64,000 nt of DNA from Paenibacillus borealis (lineage in GTDB: Bacteria > Bacillota > Bacilli > Paenibacillales > Paenibacillaceae), in assembly GCF_000758665.1 (NCBI RefSeq), contig NZ_CP009285.1, forward strand, positions 4,092,001-4,156,000, written 5' to 3'. Below, piece by piece: positions 26,166 to 36,369 of this stretch. A model generated the notes under the pieces. It ran no database searches. It was given only the letters and a program-made list of their open reading frames with translations, and had not been told where the DNA came from. Numbering within the stretch: position 1 is the stretch's first letter; every line of letters starts with the position of its first letter. The translations under genes were made by a program, and so were the position numbers.

Positions 26166-27497
26166 ATGAATATTGATAAGACCAGAGTAAGTCCGCTGCA
26201 CGCGATGTTGAGCGATTTTGTTGAGAATGGACCGTTTACGGGATTAGCTATAGGCATTGTTAAAGATAACGAGGTTATCTTCACAGGTGAGTATGGAGCA
26301 GCCAATGTGGCGACAGGTGAGCCAGTGGATAGCAGCACTTTATTTCATCAAGCCTCCGTCTCCAAAACATTCGTAGTTACAGCCGTTATGCAGCTGGTGG
26401 AACGCGGACAGGTAGAGCTGGATTCGCCTATCACGAACTATCTTCCGTATTTCAAAATGGAGGATGAACGTTATCTCCAGGTTACTGTAAGACAGCTGCT
26501 CAACCATACGTCCGGCATGCCGGATGAAGAGGATTATGCCTGGGACCGGCCTGAATATGACGAAGAGTGTCTCGAACGGTACGTGAAAAGTGTCAGCCGT
26601 CACAAGCTGCTGAGCGAACCCGGCACTCATTTTGCTTATAGTAATATCGCTTATGAAGTTCTGGGCGATTTGATCGCCAAGGTCAGCGGACTGAGCTTTG
26701 AGCAGTATATGAATGAGCATATTCTTGAACCGGCGGGGATGACATCCAGTTCATTTCTGAAGCAGGAGGTGGAAACGGCTCTGGCCGCTCCTCATGTGCT
26801 GAAGAATTCAGCAGGGTACGGCCCCAGCGTAAGTGAAGTGTTTCCTTACAACAGGGCGCATGCTCCCAGTTCCACGCTGTATACCAACGCCCAAGATATG
26901 TGCCATTATATGCTGATGCAGCTGGGTCAGGGGAAGGCCAAGAATCGGTATAATGCCTTACAGCCCGGCAGCTATGATCAGATGTGGAATCCTACTATGG
27001 CTACAGGCTGGGGACCTGAACATAAGCATGTCGGGTTGGGCTGGTTCCTGGGTGAGTATAAAGGCTCCCGGATTCTCTCGCATTCCGGATGGGATACCGG
27101 TTTTCTGAGTGACCTGATCCTGTTCCCGGATAACAATATAGGCATCTCAATAATGACCAACTGTGACTATGTATGGCTTGGCAGTGCAACCTATCCAATC
27201 CTTGATCTGCTGCTGGGTTCGGATATTAGTCAGCTCAAGCAGTCGATGGCACATCTTGTTGCCAAAGCTGCTGTAACGAATGGAATCGATATTGCACTTG
27301 AAGAATACCAGCGTATCAATAGTTTGGAGAAGGACAAGCATTATTTTGTTGATTTTGAATTTGTGCGCGTCTCCGATACCTTAAGCTGGAGGGGCCACCG
27401 TGAAGAAGCTATCCGCGTTCTTACCTGTGCCGCCGCAATCTTCCCTGATAGTGAATCTGTTTCGGGAAGATTGAAGGGGCTTATGGCAGAAGCATAG
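26166..27497 (+). CDS. Serine hydrolase of the beta-lactamase/penicillin-binding class C family
   Basis: 443 residues. The catalytic SxxK is SVSK (HQASVSKTFVV), the second motif YxN is YSN (HFAYSNIAYEVLGD), and a late HSG segment (LSHSGWDTGF) stands for KTG. There is no signal peptide, so an intracellular esterase or peptidase is likely rather than a resistance beta-lactamase. About 100 residues follow the catalytic domain (from LDLLLG onward). Confidence 0.9.
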   Translation: MNIDKTRVSPLHAMLSDFVENGPFTGLAIGIVKDNEVIFTGEYGAANVATGEPVDSSTLFHQASVSKTFVVTAVMQLVERGQVELDSPITNYLPYFKMEDERYLQVTVRQLLNHTSGMPDEEDYAWDRPEYDEECLERYVKSVSRHKLLSEPGTHFAYSNIAYEVLGDLIAKVSGLSFEQYMNEHILEPAGMTSSSFLKQEVETALAAPHVLKNSAGYGPSVSEVFPYNRAHAPSSTLYTNAQDMCHYMLMQLGQGKAKNRYNALQPGSYDQMWNPTMATGWGPEHKHVGLGWFLGEYKGSRILSHSGWDTGFLSDLILFPDNNIGISIMTNCDYVWLGSATYPILDLLLGSDISQLKQSMAHLVAKAAVTNGIDIALEEYQRINSLEKDKHYFVDFEFVRVSDTLSWRGHREEAIRVLTCAAAIFPDSESVSGRLKGLMAEA

Positions 27498-27526
27498 ACG
27501 TGTGCAGATACTCACCACAAGAACAT

Positions 27527-27572
27527 AAAAAGGTTCCTCTTACAGTCAATAGGACTGCGGAGGAGCCTTTTT
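27527..27572. terminator. Bidirectional terminator between hydrolase and MFS genes
   Basis: AAAAAGGTTCCTC with partner GAGGAGCCTTTTT, and an inner pairing CAGTC/GACTG in the loop. Confidence 0.85.
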
Positions 27573-27580
27573 ATAAGATT

Positions 27581-28960
27581 CTATAGTTGCTGCGCTGAAT
27601 CCATACGCCGCCGGCTCATAAACACTAGAGACAGAGCAACAATGGTGAGGATGATGCCCAGTACCTGGAATCCTTCGAAGCTGAACTGGTTTCCCATCAC
27701 GATGCCGATCAGCAGTGAAGAGAGGATAGTCCCGAAGTATCTGGACGTACTGAATAGCCCGGAGGATACACCGATAATGTCTTTCGGTGAACTGTTGAAT
27801 AAGGCGGCTTGCATCGCAACATTGTTCAGTCCGTTACTGATTCCGAAGGCCGCCAGGGCCAGACATACGCTGATTACCGGTGATGAAGGATTCAAAATCA
27901 CGAGCCATGCCGACCCAAGTGTCATAAGGATTGCGGAGATTATCATTGCCGGTCTTGGTCCGGATCTATCAATCCATCTTCCTGCCAGCGGTGAAATAAT
28001 CAGCGAGCATAGTCCCAGACTTAACATAAGAATTCCTGTGTGGAACTCGCTGACATGTCTAACCAGCTGCAGGTAAGACGGCAAGCCGAAAAAGACAGAA
28101 TAAAACAGAAGATTAACCAGCATGAACTGAAGATTGACCCAGGTCAGTGCAGGATAGCTCGCGAAAGTCCGCAGCGGAATAAAAGGCGACTTTGCGCTGA
28201 GCTCATGCCGCACGAAGACTGTAAGGAGAACGATTCCGGCCAAGCCGGCAATAACATTAAATAAGGAGACATGCCCGGAGGATTTGGCAGACAGTAATTG
28301 GGCGAGCAGGGCAATCAGGCCTACAGTGAACAGCAGAATACCCGGCACATCCATCCGGTTCATCCATTGTCTTACTGAAAGCTTATTGGCAGGTGAAGCC
28401 GGTGGCTGGTCCTTCGGAATAGTCCTCCAGGCTAACACAAAGCTAGCCGTCACAAAGGGAACATTGATGAAGAAGATGGACGACCAGCCCCATAAGTGAA
28501 TGAGTACCCCTCCGAAAAAAGGTCCAATGGCTGCGGCTCCCGAGGTAAACATGGACAGCACAGACAGCGCGGTTGCTTGCTTCTCCGTAATATGCACCCG
28601 CACAATAGCCATTCCTACCGCAACCACCATACTCGTTCCAATGGATTGTACAATCCGGAATACGATCAGCCACCCGAAGCCCGGGGACAAGGGGGCTAAT
28701 ATAGAAGCAACGAAGGCGATAACCAGCCCGGTAAGAAAGATGGTCCTGCGGCCGAATAGATCGCTGGCTTTGCCCATGACGGGTTGAGCAACAGCACTGG
28801 CAATATAGAATGAGAAGATGATCCAGGAGACTGCGGTGTAATCAAGCTGGAACTGATGCTGTAATCGTGGTATAGCCACAGAAACCATCGAAGAGTTGAG
28901 CGGGTTTAGCAGGATTCCCAGCCCAACGGATATCATTAACCACCAGCTGCGGGCATTCAT
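27581..28960 (-). CDS. MFS multidrug exporter, 14-TM DHA2 type
   Basis: 459 residues and highly hydrophobic, with about 14 predicted membrane helices. Motif A is GKASDLFGRRTIFLTG and motif C-like residues lie in SGAAAIGPFFGGVLI. The family exports drugs with protons. Divergent from a LysR gene, which is its likely regulator. Confidence 0.92.
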   Translation of the reverse strand: MNARSWWLMISVGLGILLNPLNSSMVSVAIPRLQHQFQLDYTAVSWIIFSFYIASAVAQPVMGKASDLFGRRTIFLTGLVIAFVASILAPLSPGFGWLIVFRIVQSIGTSMVVAVGMAIVRVHITEKQATALSVLSMFTSGAAAIGPFFGGVLIHLWGWSSIFFINVPFVTASFVLAWRTIPKDQPPASPANKLSVRQWMNRMDVPGILLFTVGLIALLAQLLSAKSSGHVSLFNVIAGLAGIVLLTVFVRHELSAKSPFIPLRTFASYPALTWVNLQFMLVNLLFYSVFFGLPSYLQLVRHVSEFHTGILMLSLGLCSLIISPLAGRWIDRSGPRPAMIISAILMTLGSAWLVILNPSSPVISVCLALAAFGISNGLNNVAMQAALFNSSPKDIIGVSSGLFSTSRYFGTILSSLLIGIVMGNQFSFEGFQVLGIILTIVALSLVFMSRRRMDSAQQL

Positions 28961-29073
28961 TATATTTTCCCCCTGTAAGTTCTTTAAGGATATCGTACTT
29001 GAAACGAGTTATTTACTCCAACGCATTTTATGTTATGATTTCATAGACTTGAGGGAATGAATGGAGGCGGGGT

Positions 29074-29955
29074 ATGGAGCTTCTTCAATTACAATATTTC
29101 ATCACTGTGGCCCGCTTGGAGCATATGACCGAGGCTGCACTCACTCTGCACGTGACTCAATCTTCACTCAGCAAGACCATTCAGCGCCTGGAAGAGGATC
29201 TTGGGGTTCCCCTGTTTGACCGGACCGGGAGGAAGCTGCGCTTAAATGAGTCCGGCAGCAGATTCCTTCCACGTGCGGAGAAGGCCTTGTTTGAATTGGA
29301 GCAGGGGAGGCAGGAGCTTAGAGATCTGTCCAGCCTGGAGCCGGATACACTTGAATTAGCCGTAACCACTGCAAGCACATTGCCTAATATCCTCCGGGAA
29401 TTCCGCAAAAAGCTGCCTGCTGTCCATTTCCACGTACAAATGCTGTCCATGCAGGAGATGATTACCCTTCTTCGAAGGGGAGAGGTCGATTTCTGTTTGT
29501 CTTCACCGCCGGTATGGGGAGATGATATGGAATGTCAAATCGTCTGCAACGACCCTATATATGTTGCCGTTCCAGTAGGTCACCCTTTGGCAGGCCGCCG
29601 GAGCTTATCGCTAATTGAACTCAAGGATGAATGGTTTGCCGGTGTGAAAAGAGGCTATGGTATCCGCGATTTAGTGGACTCAGTGTGCCAATCTGCAGGC
29701 TTTACACCCCGCTATGCGTATGAAGGGGATGAGCCGGCAAGGCTGGTTGCCCTGGTGGAAGCCGGAATCGGCTTAGCCTTCATCCCCGGCACGGCCAAGA
29801 ATTCACAGGATAATATCCTGTTGATCCCTATCGAGGATCAGGGTCTGGTCAGGGAGATCGCCTTGTTATGGCATAAAGACCGCTACATTTCACAGGCTGG
29901 ACGGATATTCCGTGACGTCGTTATTGAATACTTCAATGGAAACAATGAAAAGTGA
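29074..29955 (+). CDS. LysR-family transcriptional regulator
   Basis: 293 residues. N-terminal winged HTH (ELLQLQYFITVARLEHMTEA...LHVTQSSLSKTIQRLE), then an effector-binding domain. Ribosome site GGAGGCGGGG precedes ATG. It is divergent from the exporter gene and followed after 15 bp by a bshB2-type gene, so it may control both. Confidence 0.92.
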   Translation: MELLQLQYFITVARLEHMTEAALTLHVTQSSLSKTIQRLEEDLGVPLFDRTGRKLRLNESGSRFLPRAEKALFELEQGRQELRDLSSLEPDTLELAVTTASTLPNILREFRKKLPAVHFHVQMLSMQEMITLLRRGEVDFCLSSPPVWGDDMECQIVCNDPIYVAVPVGHPLAGRRSLSLIELKDEWFAGVKRGYGIRDLVDSVCQSAGFTPRYAYEGDEPARLVALVEAGIGLAFIPGTAKNSQDNILLIPIEDQGLVREIALLWHKDRYISQAGRIFRDVVIEYFNGNNEK

Positions 29956-29970
29956 AGGAGGTTGTAATCC

Positions 29971-30645
29971 ATGGATACTAATCAGTATGAACATAAACGC
30001 ATTCTAGTTGTATTTCCGCATCCCGATGATGAAGCCTTCGCTGCCGCAGGTACCCTGGCGAAGTATATAGACGGCGGTGCTGAAGTGACCTATGCCTGTC
30101 TGACCTTAGGGGAGATGGGGCGGAACATGGGAATCCCGCCGTTTGCGAACCGGGTTACTTTGCCGGAGATTCGTAAGGAAGAATTGATAGCCTCCTGCCG
30201 TGCGATTGGCATTCAAGACCTACGGATGCTTGGTTTCCACGATAAAATGATCGAATTCGAAGATCCGCAGCTGCTGGACAATACACTGCTGGCGTTGCTC
30301 AAAGAATTGACCCCATCACTGGTCATTACCTTTTATCCTGGATATAGTGTACATCCCGATCACGATGCCACCGGAGCCGCTGTTATCCGGGCGGTTAGCA
30401 GGCTCCCGGCTGCGGAACGGCCGATGGTTCACTGCATTGCATTCTCCAGCAACCATGAGCAGATGATCGGTCCGCCGGATGTGAATGTAGATGTGACTGC
30501 ATTCCTTGCGAGGAAAATGGCCTCGATTCAGGCTCACACTTCGCAATATCAGGCGGCGGAGCTTGTTGGAAGCCGGGAGCTGACAGCGGAGGAGATTCAA
30601 ATCCGCTTCGGGCGGGAATCCTTTTGGACCTACCGGGTGGAATAA
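29971..30645 (+). CDS. BshB2-type bacillithiol deacetylase (second copy)
   Basis: 224 residues. HPDDEAFAAAGTLAKY and YSVHPDHDATGAAV motifs are as in the copy at 24261, and most of the chain is the same by eye (GEMGRNMG, FANRVTLP, GIQDLRMLGFHDKMIEFED, ELTPSLVITFYPGYS). The first copy is longer by an N-terminal extension. The gene follows a LysR regulator and has no yojF partner, so the two copies may differ in timing or substrate (biosynthesis versus conjugate cleavage). Confidence 0.88.
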   Translation: MDTNQYEHKRILVVFPHPDDEAFAAAGTLAKYIDGGAEVTYACLTLGEMGRNMGIPPFANRVTLPEIRKEELIASCRAIGIQDLRMLGFHDKMIEFEDPQLLDNTLLALLKELTPSLVITFYPGYSVHPDHDATGAAVIRAVSRLPAAERPMVHCIAFSSNHEQMIGPPDVNVDVTAFLARKMASIQAHTSQYQAAELVGSRELTAEEIQIRFGRESFWTYRVE

Positions 30646-30693
30646 GTGCTACAATAATAATGAAAATGCACTAAGGCGTTGGGAGGACAGGCC

Positions 30694-31167
30694 ATGAATA
30701 AAGAAGAACAGGTCCTGATGAGTTTCAGGGATTTATTTAACAAGCTGAGCTGGCTGAATAAATCCAAGATGGAAGAGAGTCTTAAGGGGTACAAGCCCTC
30801 TGAGGTACATTGCATCGAATATATCGGGCAAAATGCGGATTCCAACGTGACTATACTTGCAGAGCATTTTTATATGACCAGAAGTGCCATAAGTAAAATA
30901 ACCAAGAAGCTCATGGAAAAGGGCTATATTGAAAGTTACCAGAAGCCGGATAATAAGAAAGAAATCTATTTCAGGCTTACTAAGCAAGGGGAAGCAGTCA
31001 GCAAAGTCCATGAGGAACTGCACCAGGAATTCCGGGAGCGGGATAAAGCCGTATTCGAGCAGGTAACCGAGGAGCAATATGACAACATGCTTGGCTTCAT
31101 TGAGAAGTATAGCAGGCATTTGGATACAGAAATCACGAAGCTCAGTGCAGATTTGAAATCAGAATGA
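30694..31167 (+). CDS. MarR-family transcriptional regulator
   Basis: 157 residues from ATG 30694, preceded by GGGAGGA; the upstream TTG 30679 lies before that site. The winged helix covers about residues 30-100 (PSEVHCIEYIGQNADSNVTILAEHFYMTRSAISKITKKLMEKGYIESYQKPDNKKEIYFRLTKQG). Followed by a terminator and then an MFS gene with a perfect palindrome in its promoter, the probable operator. Confidence 0.92.
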   Translation: MNKEEQVLMSFRDLFNKLSWLNKSKMEESLKGYKPSEVHCIEYIGQNADSNVTILAEHFYMTRSAISKITKKLMEKGYIESYQKPDNKKEIYFRLTKQGEAVSKVHEELHQEFRERDKAVFEQVTEEQYDNMLGFIEKYSRHLDTEITKLSADLKSE

Positions 31168-31189
31168 ATTGAATAATGATATGAAACCA

Positions 31190-31227
31190 AAGGCAGCCGG
31201 GCTCTATTGAGAGCGGCTGTCTTTTTA
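31190..31227 (+). terminator. Intrinsic terminator after marR-type gene
   Basis: AGGCAGCCG-GGCTCT, loop, AGAG-CGGCTGTCT then TTTT. It makes the MFS gene depend on its own promoter. Confidence 0.85.
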
Positions 31228-31295
31228 TTGCATAGAAAACTGCGGGTGAGGCGGACTGAGGGGCGGCCCAGGAGATTTTGTTATTGCGATTTTTG

Positions 31296-31352
31296 TTGAC
31301 GAGGACACAAAAGTGAGGTAGGATGATTATGTTTCCTAGGAAACATAATCAT
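31296..31352 (+). promoter_or_regulatory. MFS promoter with a perfect 30-bp palindrome
   Basis: TTGACG (31296-31301), a 17-bp spacer, TAGGAT (31319-31324). A perfect palindrome at 31323-31352 with half-site ATGATTATGTTTCCT overlaps the end of the -10 and the start point. This placement fits repression by the MarR-type protein encoded just upstream. Confidence 0.85.
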
Positions 31353-31373
31353 AGCGTTTGAGGGGAGAATTAC

Positions 31374-32609
31374 ATGTTCAAATCCAGATCACAACCTACA
31401 CAGAACACAGAACAAACCGTAGACAGACACGCTTTGATCTTCGGCCTTATCTCTGTATTTCTGTGCGGAATAGGCTTCACTATCATAGCGCCTGTCGTTC
31501 CATTCTTAGTGCAGCCGTATACCCATAATCCGGGAGAACAAGCGGTAATGGTTACGCTGCTGACCTCCGTTTATGCATTTTGCGTGTTTTTTGCGGCCCC
31601 GGTACTTGGAGCACTAAGCGACAAATTTGGCCGCCGTCCATTGCTCATACTATGTCTGCTCGGTTCTGCGATCGGGTACTTCGTCTTCGGGATAGGAGGA
31701 GCCCTATGGGTACTGTTCGCCGGACGGATCATAGAAGGTATAACAGGCGGGAGCATCAGCACGATCTTCGCCTATTTTGCCGACATTATTCCTCCAGAGC
31801 AAAGAACCAAGTACTTTGGCTGGGTGAGTGCGGTAGTAGGTGCAGGCACTATTATTGGGCCGAGTGTAGGCGGATTACTTGCCAAGTTTGGCTATGCTGT
31901 ACCGATGTATTTTGGTGCGGCCATTACTTTATTGAATGTTATCTACGGATTATTCTTCATGCCGGAGAGTCTGAGCAAGAATAATAGACTGAAAGAGATT
32001 ACCATTGTTAGACTGAATCCATTCTCACAGCTGGCCAGTCTGCTCTCCATGAAAAACTTGAACAGGCTGCTTATTTCCGCCTTCCTGCTCTGGATACCTA
32101 ATGGATCTATGCAGGCTGTGTTCTCACAATTCACAATGGATTCCTTCAGCTGGAAGCCGGTAATCATCGGGCTAATGTTCTCCATTATGGGCTTCCAGGA
32201 TATCCTGTCACAAGGCTTCATCATGCCCAAGCTTCTGAAGAAATTAAGTGATCAGCAGATCGCCGTGCTTGGAATGGTCTCGGAAATTATAGGCTATGGT
32301 TTCATTGCCGTCTCGTCTCTCTTAGCTTTCTATCCGCTGTTCATCGTTGGGATGTTCATCTTCGGCTTTGGCGATTCGATCTTCGGGCCTTCATTCAACG
32401 GGATGCTCTCCAAGTCTGTGGATTCGAGTGAACAAGGAAGGATTCAAGGCGGCAGCCAATCAATTCAGGCGCTGGCCAGAATGATCGGACCTCTCATTGG
32501 AGGGCAAATCTACGTTTCTCTTGGACACGCCGCACCTGCTGTTATGGGGATCATCCTTATTGCAGCAGCAATACCTGTTCTATATAAGAGAGCACATGTG
32601 ACAATGTAA
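31374..32609 (+). CDS. MFS exporter, 12-TM (TetA-like)
   Basis: 411 residues with about 12 helices. Motif A is GALSDKFGRRPLLI and helix 5 carries VVGAGTIIGPSVGG. N-terminal FGLISVFLCGIGFTIIAPVVPFL is typical of TetA/drug exporters. It is controlled by a palindromic operator and preceded by a marR-type gene, so an efflux role induced by its substrate is likely. Confidence 0.92.
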   Translation: MFKSRSQPTQNTEQTVDRHALIFGLISVFLCGIGFTIIAPVVPFLVQPYTHNPGEQAVMVTLLTSVYAFCVFFAAPVLGALSDKFGRRPLLILCLLGSAIGYFVFGIGGALWVLFAGRIIEGITGGSISTIFAYFADIIPPEQRTKYFGWVSAVVGAGTIIGPSVGGLLAKFGYAVPMYFGAAITLLNVIYGLFFMPESLSKNNRLKEITIVRLNPFSQLASLLSMKNLNRLLISAFLLWIPNGSMQAVFSQFTMDSFSWKPVIIGLMFSIMGFQDILSQGFIMPKLLKKLSDQQIAVLGMVSEIIGYGFIAVSSLLAFYPLFIVGMFIFGFGDSIFGPSFNGMLSKSVDSSEQGRIQGGSQSIQALARMIGPLIGGQIYVSLGHAAPAVMGIILIAAAIPVLYKRAHVTM

Positions 32610-32617
32610 AATGTCCC

Positions 32618-32648
32618 GCAGCCCCGCCAGCCGGCGGGGCTGCTTGTT
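32618..32648 (+). terminator. Intrinsic terminator after the MFS gene
   Basis: GCAGCCCCGCC-AGCC-GGCGGGGCTGC then TTGTT; a very stable 11-bp stem. Confidence 0.88.
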
Positions 32649-32669
32649 CTTCAGCTATAATTATGGTAT

Positions 32670-32696
32670 AACTTATTATAAGTCGTTTAATAAGTT
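32670..32696. promoter_or_regulatory. AT-rich inverted repeat before the acetyltransferase gene
   Basis: AACTTATTA, 9-bp spacer, TAATAAGTT: a perfect 9-bp dyad, 55 bp before the maa-type ATG. It could be an operator. No regulator is adjacent. Confidence 0.4.
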
Positions 32697-32750
32697 CTGG
32701 CTGAAGTGCAGCATAGCCGGCAACCCTACAGGAAAAGGCAGGAACAAACA

Positions 32751-33359
32751 ATGAACCAGAAAGAAAGAATGCTTGCAGGACTTCCTTATAAAGCCTGGCT
32801 CGATGGATTAACGGAAGAGAGAACAGCTGCGAGACTGAAGGTCCACCAGTTCAATCTGCTCCGTCCCGATGAAGAAGAGGAGAGAGCAGCACTGATCCGG
32901 GAGATCTTCGGCAAGACAGGAGAGGTAATTCATATCGAAGCGCCCTTCCACTGTGATTATGGAACGAATATCTCCGTAGGGAATAATTTCTATGCTAATT
33001 TCAACTGTACCATTCTTGATGTCGGCAGAGTCGTCATCGGTGATAATGTCATGTTTGCTCCGAATGTATCGCTCTATACAGCAGGTCATCCCATCCATCC
33101 GGACTCCAGAAATTCTGGATATGAGTACGGTATTGCTATAACAATCGGCAATAATGTCTGGATAGGCGGCAATGTCATTGTGAATCCCGGCGTAACCATT
33201 GGCAACAATGTAGTAATTGGGGCTGGCAGTGTAGTGACCAAAGATATACCGGATAACGTGATCGCTGTAGGAAGCCCTTGCAGAATTATCCGTGAGATCA
33301 CCGAAGAAGACCGGAAGTATTATTATAAAGACAGAGAATTTGATGTTACGGATTACTAG
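32751..33359 (+). CDS. Sugar O-acetyltransferase (maltose/galactoside acetyltransferase type)
   Basis: 202 residues from ATG 32751. An N-terminal Mac domain (KERMLAGLPYKAWLDGLTEER) is followed by a left-handed beta-helix of hexapeptide repeats (INIGDN-like repeats NISVGNNFYANFNC, VVIGDNVMFAPNVSLYTAGHPI, VWIGGNVIVNPGVTIGNNVVIGAGSVVTKDIP). It transfers acetyl from acetyl-CoA to sugars. Its 3' end overlaps lutC by 4 bp, tail to tail. Confidence 0.93.
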   Translation: MNQKERMLAGLPYKAWLDGLTEERTAARLKVHQFNLLRPDEEEERAALIREIFGKTGEVIHIEAPFHCDYGTNISVGNNFYANFNCTILDVGRVVIGDNVMFAPNVSLYTAGHPIHPDSRNSGYEYGIAITIGNNVWIGGNVIVNPGVTIGNNVVIGAGSVVTKDIPDNVIAVGSPCRIIREITEEDRKYYYKDREFDVTDY

Positions 33360-34030
33360 ATAAGTACATAGGTGGCTCTCAGCGGTCCATGTACACCCAC
33401 TACGAGCTTCATTTCAATATCGGCCGAATTGGAGGGACCGGAGATGAAATTAATGGATGAGCCCACCGGCTCACCGGCTTGAATTCTCCGGTTAAACGCT
33501 GCTGCTGCCTGAGTGGAGCGGAGCACAAGCCTCTGCCGCTCAATCACCGCAATATAATGGGCAGGCAGGAAGTGGAGGGAGCGGCCCTGATCCGGGCGGC
33601 TCTCCACCACAACCGTTCCGGACTCGGCCAGTGCGCAGTCGGCGAAGATAATCGCTGTATTCGCCGATTCGGCACGCTTAATATTCGCCTCTCTTCCTGC
33701 TGCTTCCTCCCATACGAATGCTTCCGGGAACGCCAGCCCGTAACCCTCAAAACGGGAATCTCCGGAAGTCATTACGATCCCGCCGCCATTCGCTTCTATA
33801 AGATCGTCCAACGTCCGCTGCAGAATCTCCGGATTCGATTCAATCACCTGAGTATGAATGAAGAAACACTGCTCTTTAAGAATCTCTACCAAATCGTCGT
33901 TAGTTAGCTGGCCATAGCTGTCCGGAATCAGGTCCTGTATAACAGGACGCTGAACATGAGTCTTACGTTCCCGGCCCAGCTTAGAGGCAATTGTATTCAG
34001 AAAAGCCTCCTTATTCGAGGATACTGTCAT
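33356..34030 (-). CDS. lutC: LutC, lactate utilisation protein C
   Basis: 224 residues, DUF162/LUD domain: [41 protein letters not shown], ending with [22 protein letters not shown]. Third gene of lutABC; its ATG overlaps the lutB stop by 4 bp. The complex oxidises L-lactate to pyruvate. Confidence 0.95.
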   Translation of the reverse strand: MTVSSNKEAFLNTIASKLGRERKTHVQRPVIQDLIPDSYGQLTNDDLVEILKEQCFFIHTQVIESNPEILQRTLDDLIEANGGGIVMTSGDSRFEGYGLAFPEAFVWEEAAGREANIKRAESANTAIIFADCALAESGTVVVESRPDQGRSLHFLPAHYIAVIERQRLVLRSTQAAAAFNRRIQAGEPVGSSINFISGPSNSADIEMKLVVGVHGPLRATYVLI

Positions 34031-35454
34031 TGCTCTGCCCCTCCTTTACGTTTCTCCATCCATGCCCGGAAGCTGTCCTGCTGCTTGACGGGCTGCTTCA
34101 GGTCACGGGCATGAATCCAGCCGTGAATCAAGGCGGGCCCTCTTACGATTCGTCCGCGCTTGCTCATCAGCCGGCTGGCAGAGTGTGCAAACCGCAGGCT
34201 TCGGCCGAATAGGGCAGGGGAGGACAGCAGCCGGCTGGCTGCCTTCATCTGAAGCCGGTCTCCGGCACCTGTTCTCCGCTGCTGCACAATGTTCTGACGG
34301 TGCATAATCAGCTGCTCATGCAGCGGAATCTTCACCGGGCAGACATCTGTGCAAGCGCCGCAGAGACTGGATGCAAAAGGCAGCTCTTTATAGTCATCGT
34401 AGCCGCCAAGCAGCGGGGTGATTACCGCGCCGATCGGACCGGGGTAGATCGAACCGTAAGCATGCCCGCCGATATGACGGTAGATCGGACAGACATTAAG
34501 GCAAGCTCCGCAGCGGATACACTGCAGCGCCTCGTTAAATTCACTTCCCAGAATATCGGACCGGCCGTTGTCGACGACAACCAGGTGGAATTCCTCGGGA
34601 CCGTCTGTCTCTCCGGCAGCAGATGGACCCATTACGGTAATGTAGCTGGTTAATTTCTGTCCGACAGCACTGCGGCAGAGCAGGTTATCCAGCACCTCCA
34701 TTTCCTCCAGGGTCGGAACAATCCGCTCCATACCCATCACCGCAATATGTGTCTTCGGAATGGCAGCCGTAAGATCACCGTTGCCCTCATTGGTTACAAG
34801 ATTGATCGCTCCCAGATTAGCAATGGCGAAGTTGCAGCCCGTGATGCCGACTTCCGCTTCCAGGAACTTCTGGCGCAGGACCGTCCGGGCAAATCCGGCC
34901 AGATTCTCCGGCGTTTCATCGCCTGTATATCCAAGCTTCTCTGAGAACACCCGCTGGATTTGTCTCCGGTCTTTATGCAATGCGGGAGCGACGATATGCG
35001 AGGGAGGGTCCCAATCATCCATTTGGAGGATATACTCCCCAAGATCCGTCTCAATCAGCTCACAGCCGGCTTCAATCAAGACCCGGTTCAGCTCAATTTC
35101 CTCCGTAACCATGGATTTGGATTTAACGACCTTGGTGGCCTGTTTACGCACAACAACATCCCGTATATAACTGCTGGCTTCTTCTTTGGTAGCAGCAAAA
35201 TAGACATGCCCGCCCTGTTTCTCAACATTATCAGCGAGCTGCTCCAGATAATAATCCAGGTTCTGCAGGGTATGCTGGCGGATGAGCTGGCCCACGTTCC
35301 GCCATTGCTCCCAATCCCCTAGTGTGGTGGCGGCAGACAGACGTCTCGTCTTGAGACTGTCCTGTGCTGAACCGACAGCATTACGCATGAACGAATCCCC
35401 AAGGCCGTCCAATGTCCGTTCGCTGAAATCACGTTTATCGGTTTGCAGGCTCAT
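34027..35454 (-). CDS. lutB: LutB, iron-sulfur subunit of lactate utilisation
   Basis: 475 residues. LUD domain, then two ferredoxin-type clusters: [19 protein letters not shown] and [18 protein letters not shown]. The C-terminus is LutB_C-like. It starts inside the lutA stop (4-bp overlap), so the three subunits are translationally coupled. Confidence 0.96.
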   Translation of the reverse strand: MSLQTDKRDFSERTLDGLGDSFMRNAVGSAQDSLKTRRLSAATTLGDWEQWRNVGQLIRQHTLQNLDYYLEQLADNVEKQGGHVYFAATKEEASSYIRDVVVRKQATKVVKSKSMVTEEIELNRVLIEAGCELIETDLGEYILQMDDWDPPSHIVAPALHKDRRQIQRVFSEKLGYTGDETPENLAGFARTVLRQKFLEAEVGITGCNFAIANLGAINLVTNEGNGDLTAAIPKTHIAVMGMERIVPTLEEMEVLDNLLCRSAVGQKLTSYITVMGPSAAGETDGPEEFHLVVVDNGRSDILGSEFNEALQCIRCGACLNVCPIYRHIGGHAYGSIYPGPIGAVITPLLGGYDDYKELPFASSLCGACTDVCPVKIPLHEQLIMHRQNIVQQRRTGAGDRLQMKAASRLLSSPALFGRSLRFAHSASRLMSKRGRIVRGPALIHGWIHARDLKQPVKQQDSFRAWMEKRKGGAEQ

Positions 35455-36200
35455 GTACGGCTTCCCCCTCTGCTTACAACAGACTGATGCTGATTCAGCA
35501 CTTCCGCGATATGCATGATCCGGACAGGCTCACCCTTGCGGGACAATCGGCCCCCGATATTCAGCAGGCAGCCCATATCCGCACTAATCAGAATATCAGC
35601 TCCGGTATCCTTGATACAGCCACATTTCTCGTCCACCATCTGCTCGGAAATCTCAGGCATTTTCACCGAGAAGGTTCCTCCAAAGCCACAGCAGTTATCG
35701 CTGTTCTTGAGCGGCTCCAGCTGCAGTCCTTTGACCTGTTCTAGTAATTGGTACGGAGTTTCCTTCTCACCCAGCAGCCTTGTCATGTGGCAGGAACGGT
35801 GGTAGGTGGCGGTTCCTTCCAGGCTTGCACCAACATCGGTAACGCCTAGCACCTTGACGATGAACTGTGTGAACTCATAGGATTTCTCCTTCAAAGCAAC
35901 CGCTTTCAACTCCCACTGCGGGTCACCCTTGAAGATCTTCGGGTATTCATGGAACATAGCGATACAGGAGCCGGACGGACCCACAACATAATCGGAGTGC
36001 TCGAAGGCAAGCATCATATTCTGCATAGCCAGCTTGGAATCCTTCAGATAGCCGCTGTTATATGTGGGTTGCCCGCAGCAGACCTGCGAAGCCGGGAAAT
36101 CAATCTCACAACCCAGCCGCTCAAGAACTTCAACCATAGCAATACCGACATCTGGGGTCATAAGGTCTACTAAACAAGTAGAGAAAATACTGACTTTCAC
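35451..36200 (-). CDS. lutA: LutA, CCG-domain subunit of lactate utilisation
   Basis: 249 residues from GTG 36200, after GGAGGG. Two cysteine-rich CCG motifs: [11 protein letters not shown] and [17 protein letters not shown], the second also holding [11 protein letters not shown] before it. First gene of the operon, divergent from aldA. Confidence 0.95.
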   Translation of the reverse strand: MKVSIFSTCLVDLMTPDVGIAMVEVLERLGCEIDFPASQVCCGQPTYNSGYLKDSKLAMQNMMLAFEHSDYVVGPSGSCIAMFHEYPKIFKGDPQWELKAVALKEKSYEFTQFIVKVLGVTDVGASLEGTATYHRSCHMTRLLGEKETPYQLLEQVKGLQLEPLKNSDNCCGFGGTFSVKMPEISEQMVDEKCGCIKDTGADILISADMGCLLNIGGRLSRKGEPVRIMHIAEVLNQHQSVVSRGGSRT

Positions 36201-36296
36201 GACCGATCCCTCCAATCAATGTAACCCTATAATTATAGCTTAACTCAAAAAGTCAATGAAAAACAACACAAAAACAAATAGTAAATGTGAATCTTA

Positions 36297-36326
36297 TTGA
36301 CAATAAATATTGATAGCGTTTACACT
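36297..36326 (+). promoter_or_regulatory. aldA promoter overlapped by a cre box
   Basis: TTGACA (36297-36302), an 18-bp spacer, TACACT (36321-36326). TGATAGCGTTTACA at 36311-36324 matches the CcpA operator consensus TGWAANCGNTNWCA at all but one position and covers the -10. This indicates carbon catabolite repression of aldA, possibly also of the divergent lut genes. Confidence 0.75.
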
Positions 36327-36369
36327 ATGGTGGGGCAATTGTAATAATCTACCTTGAGGGGGAGAAACA

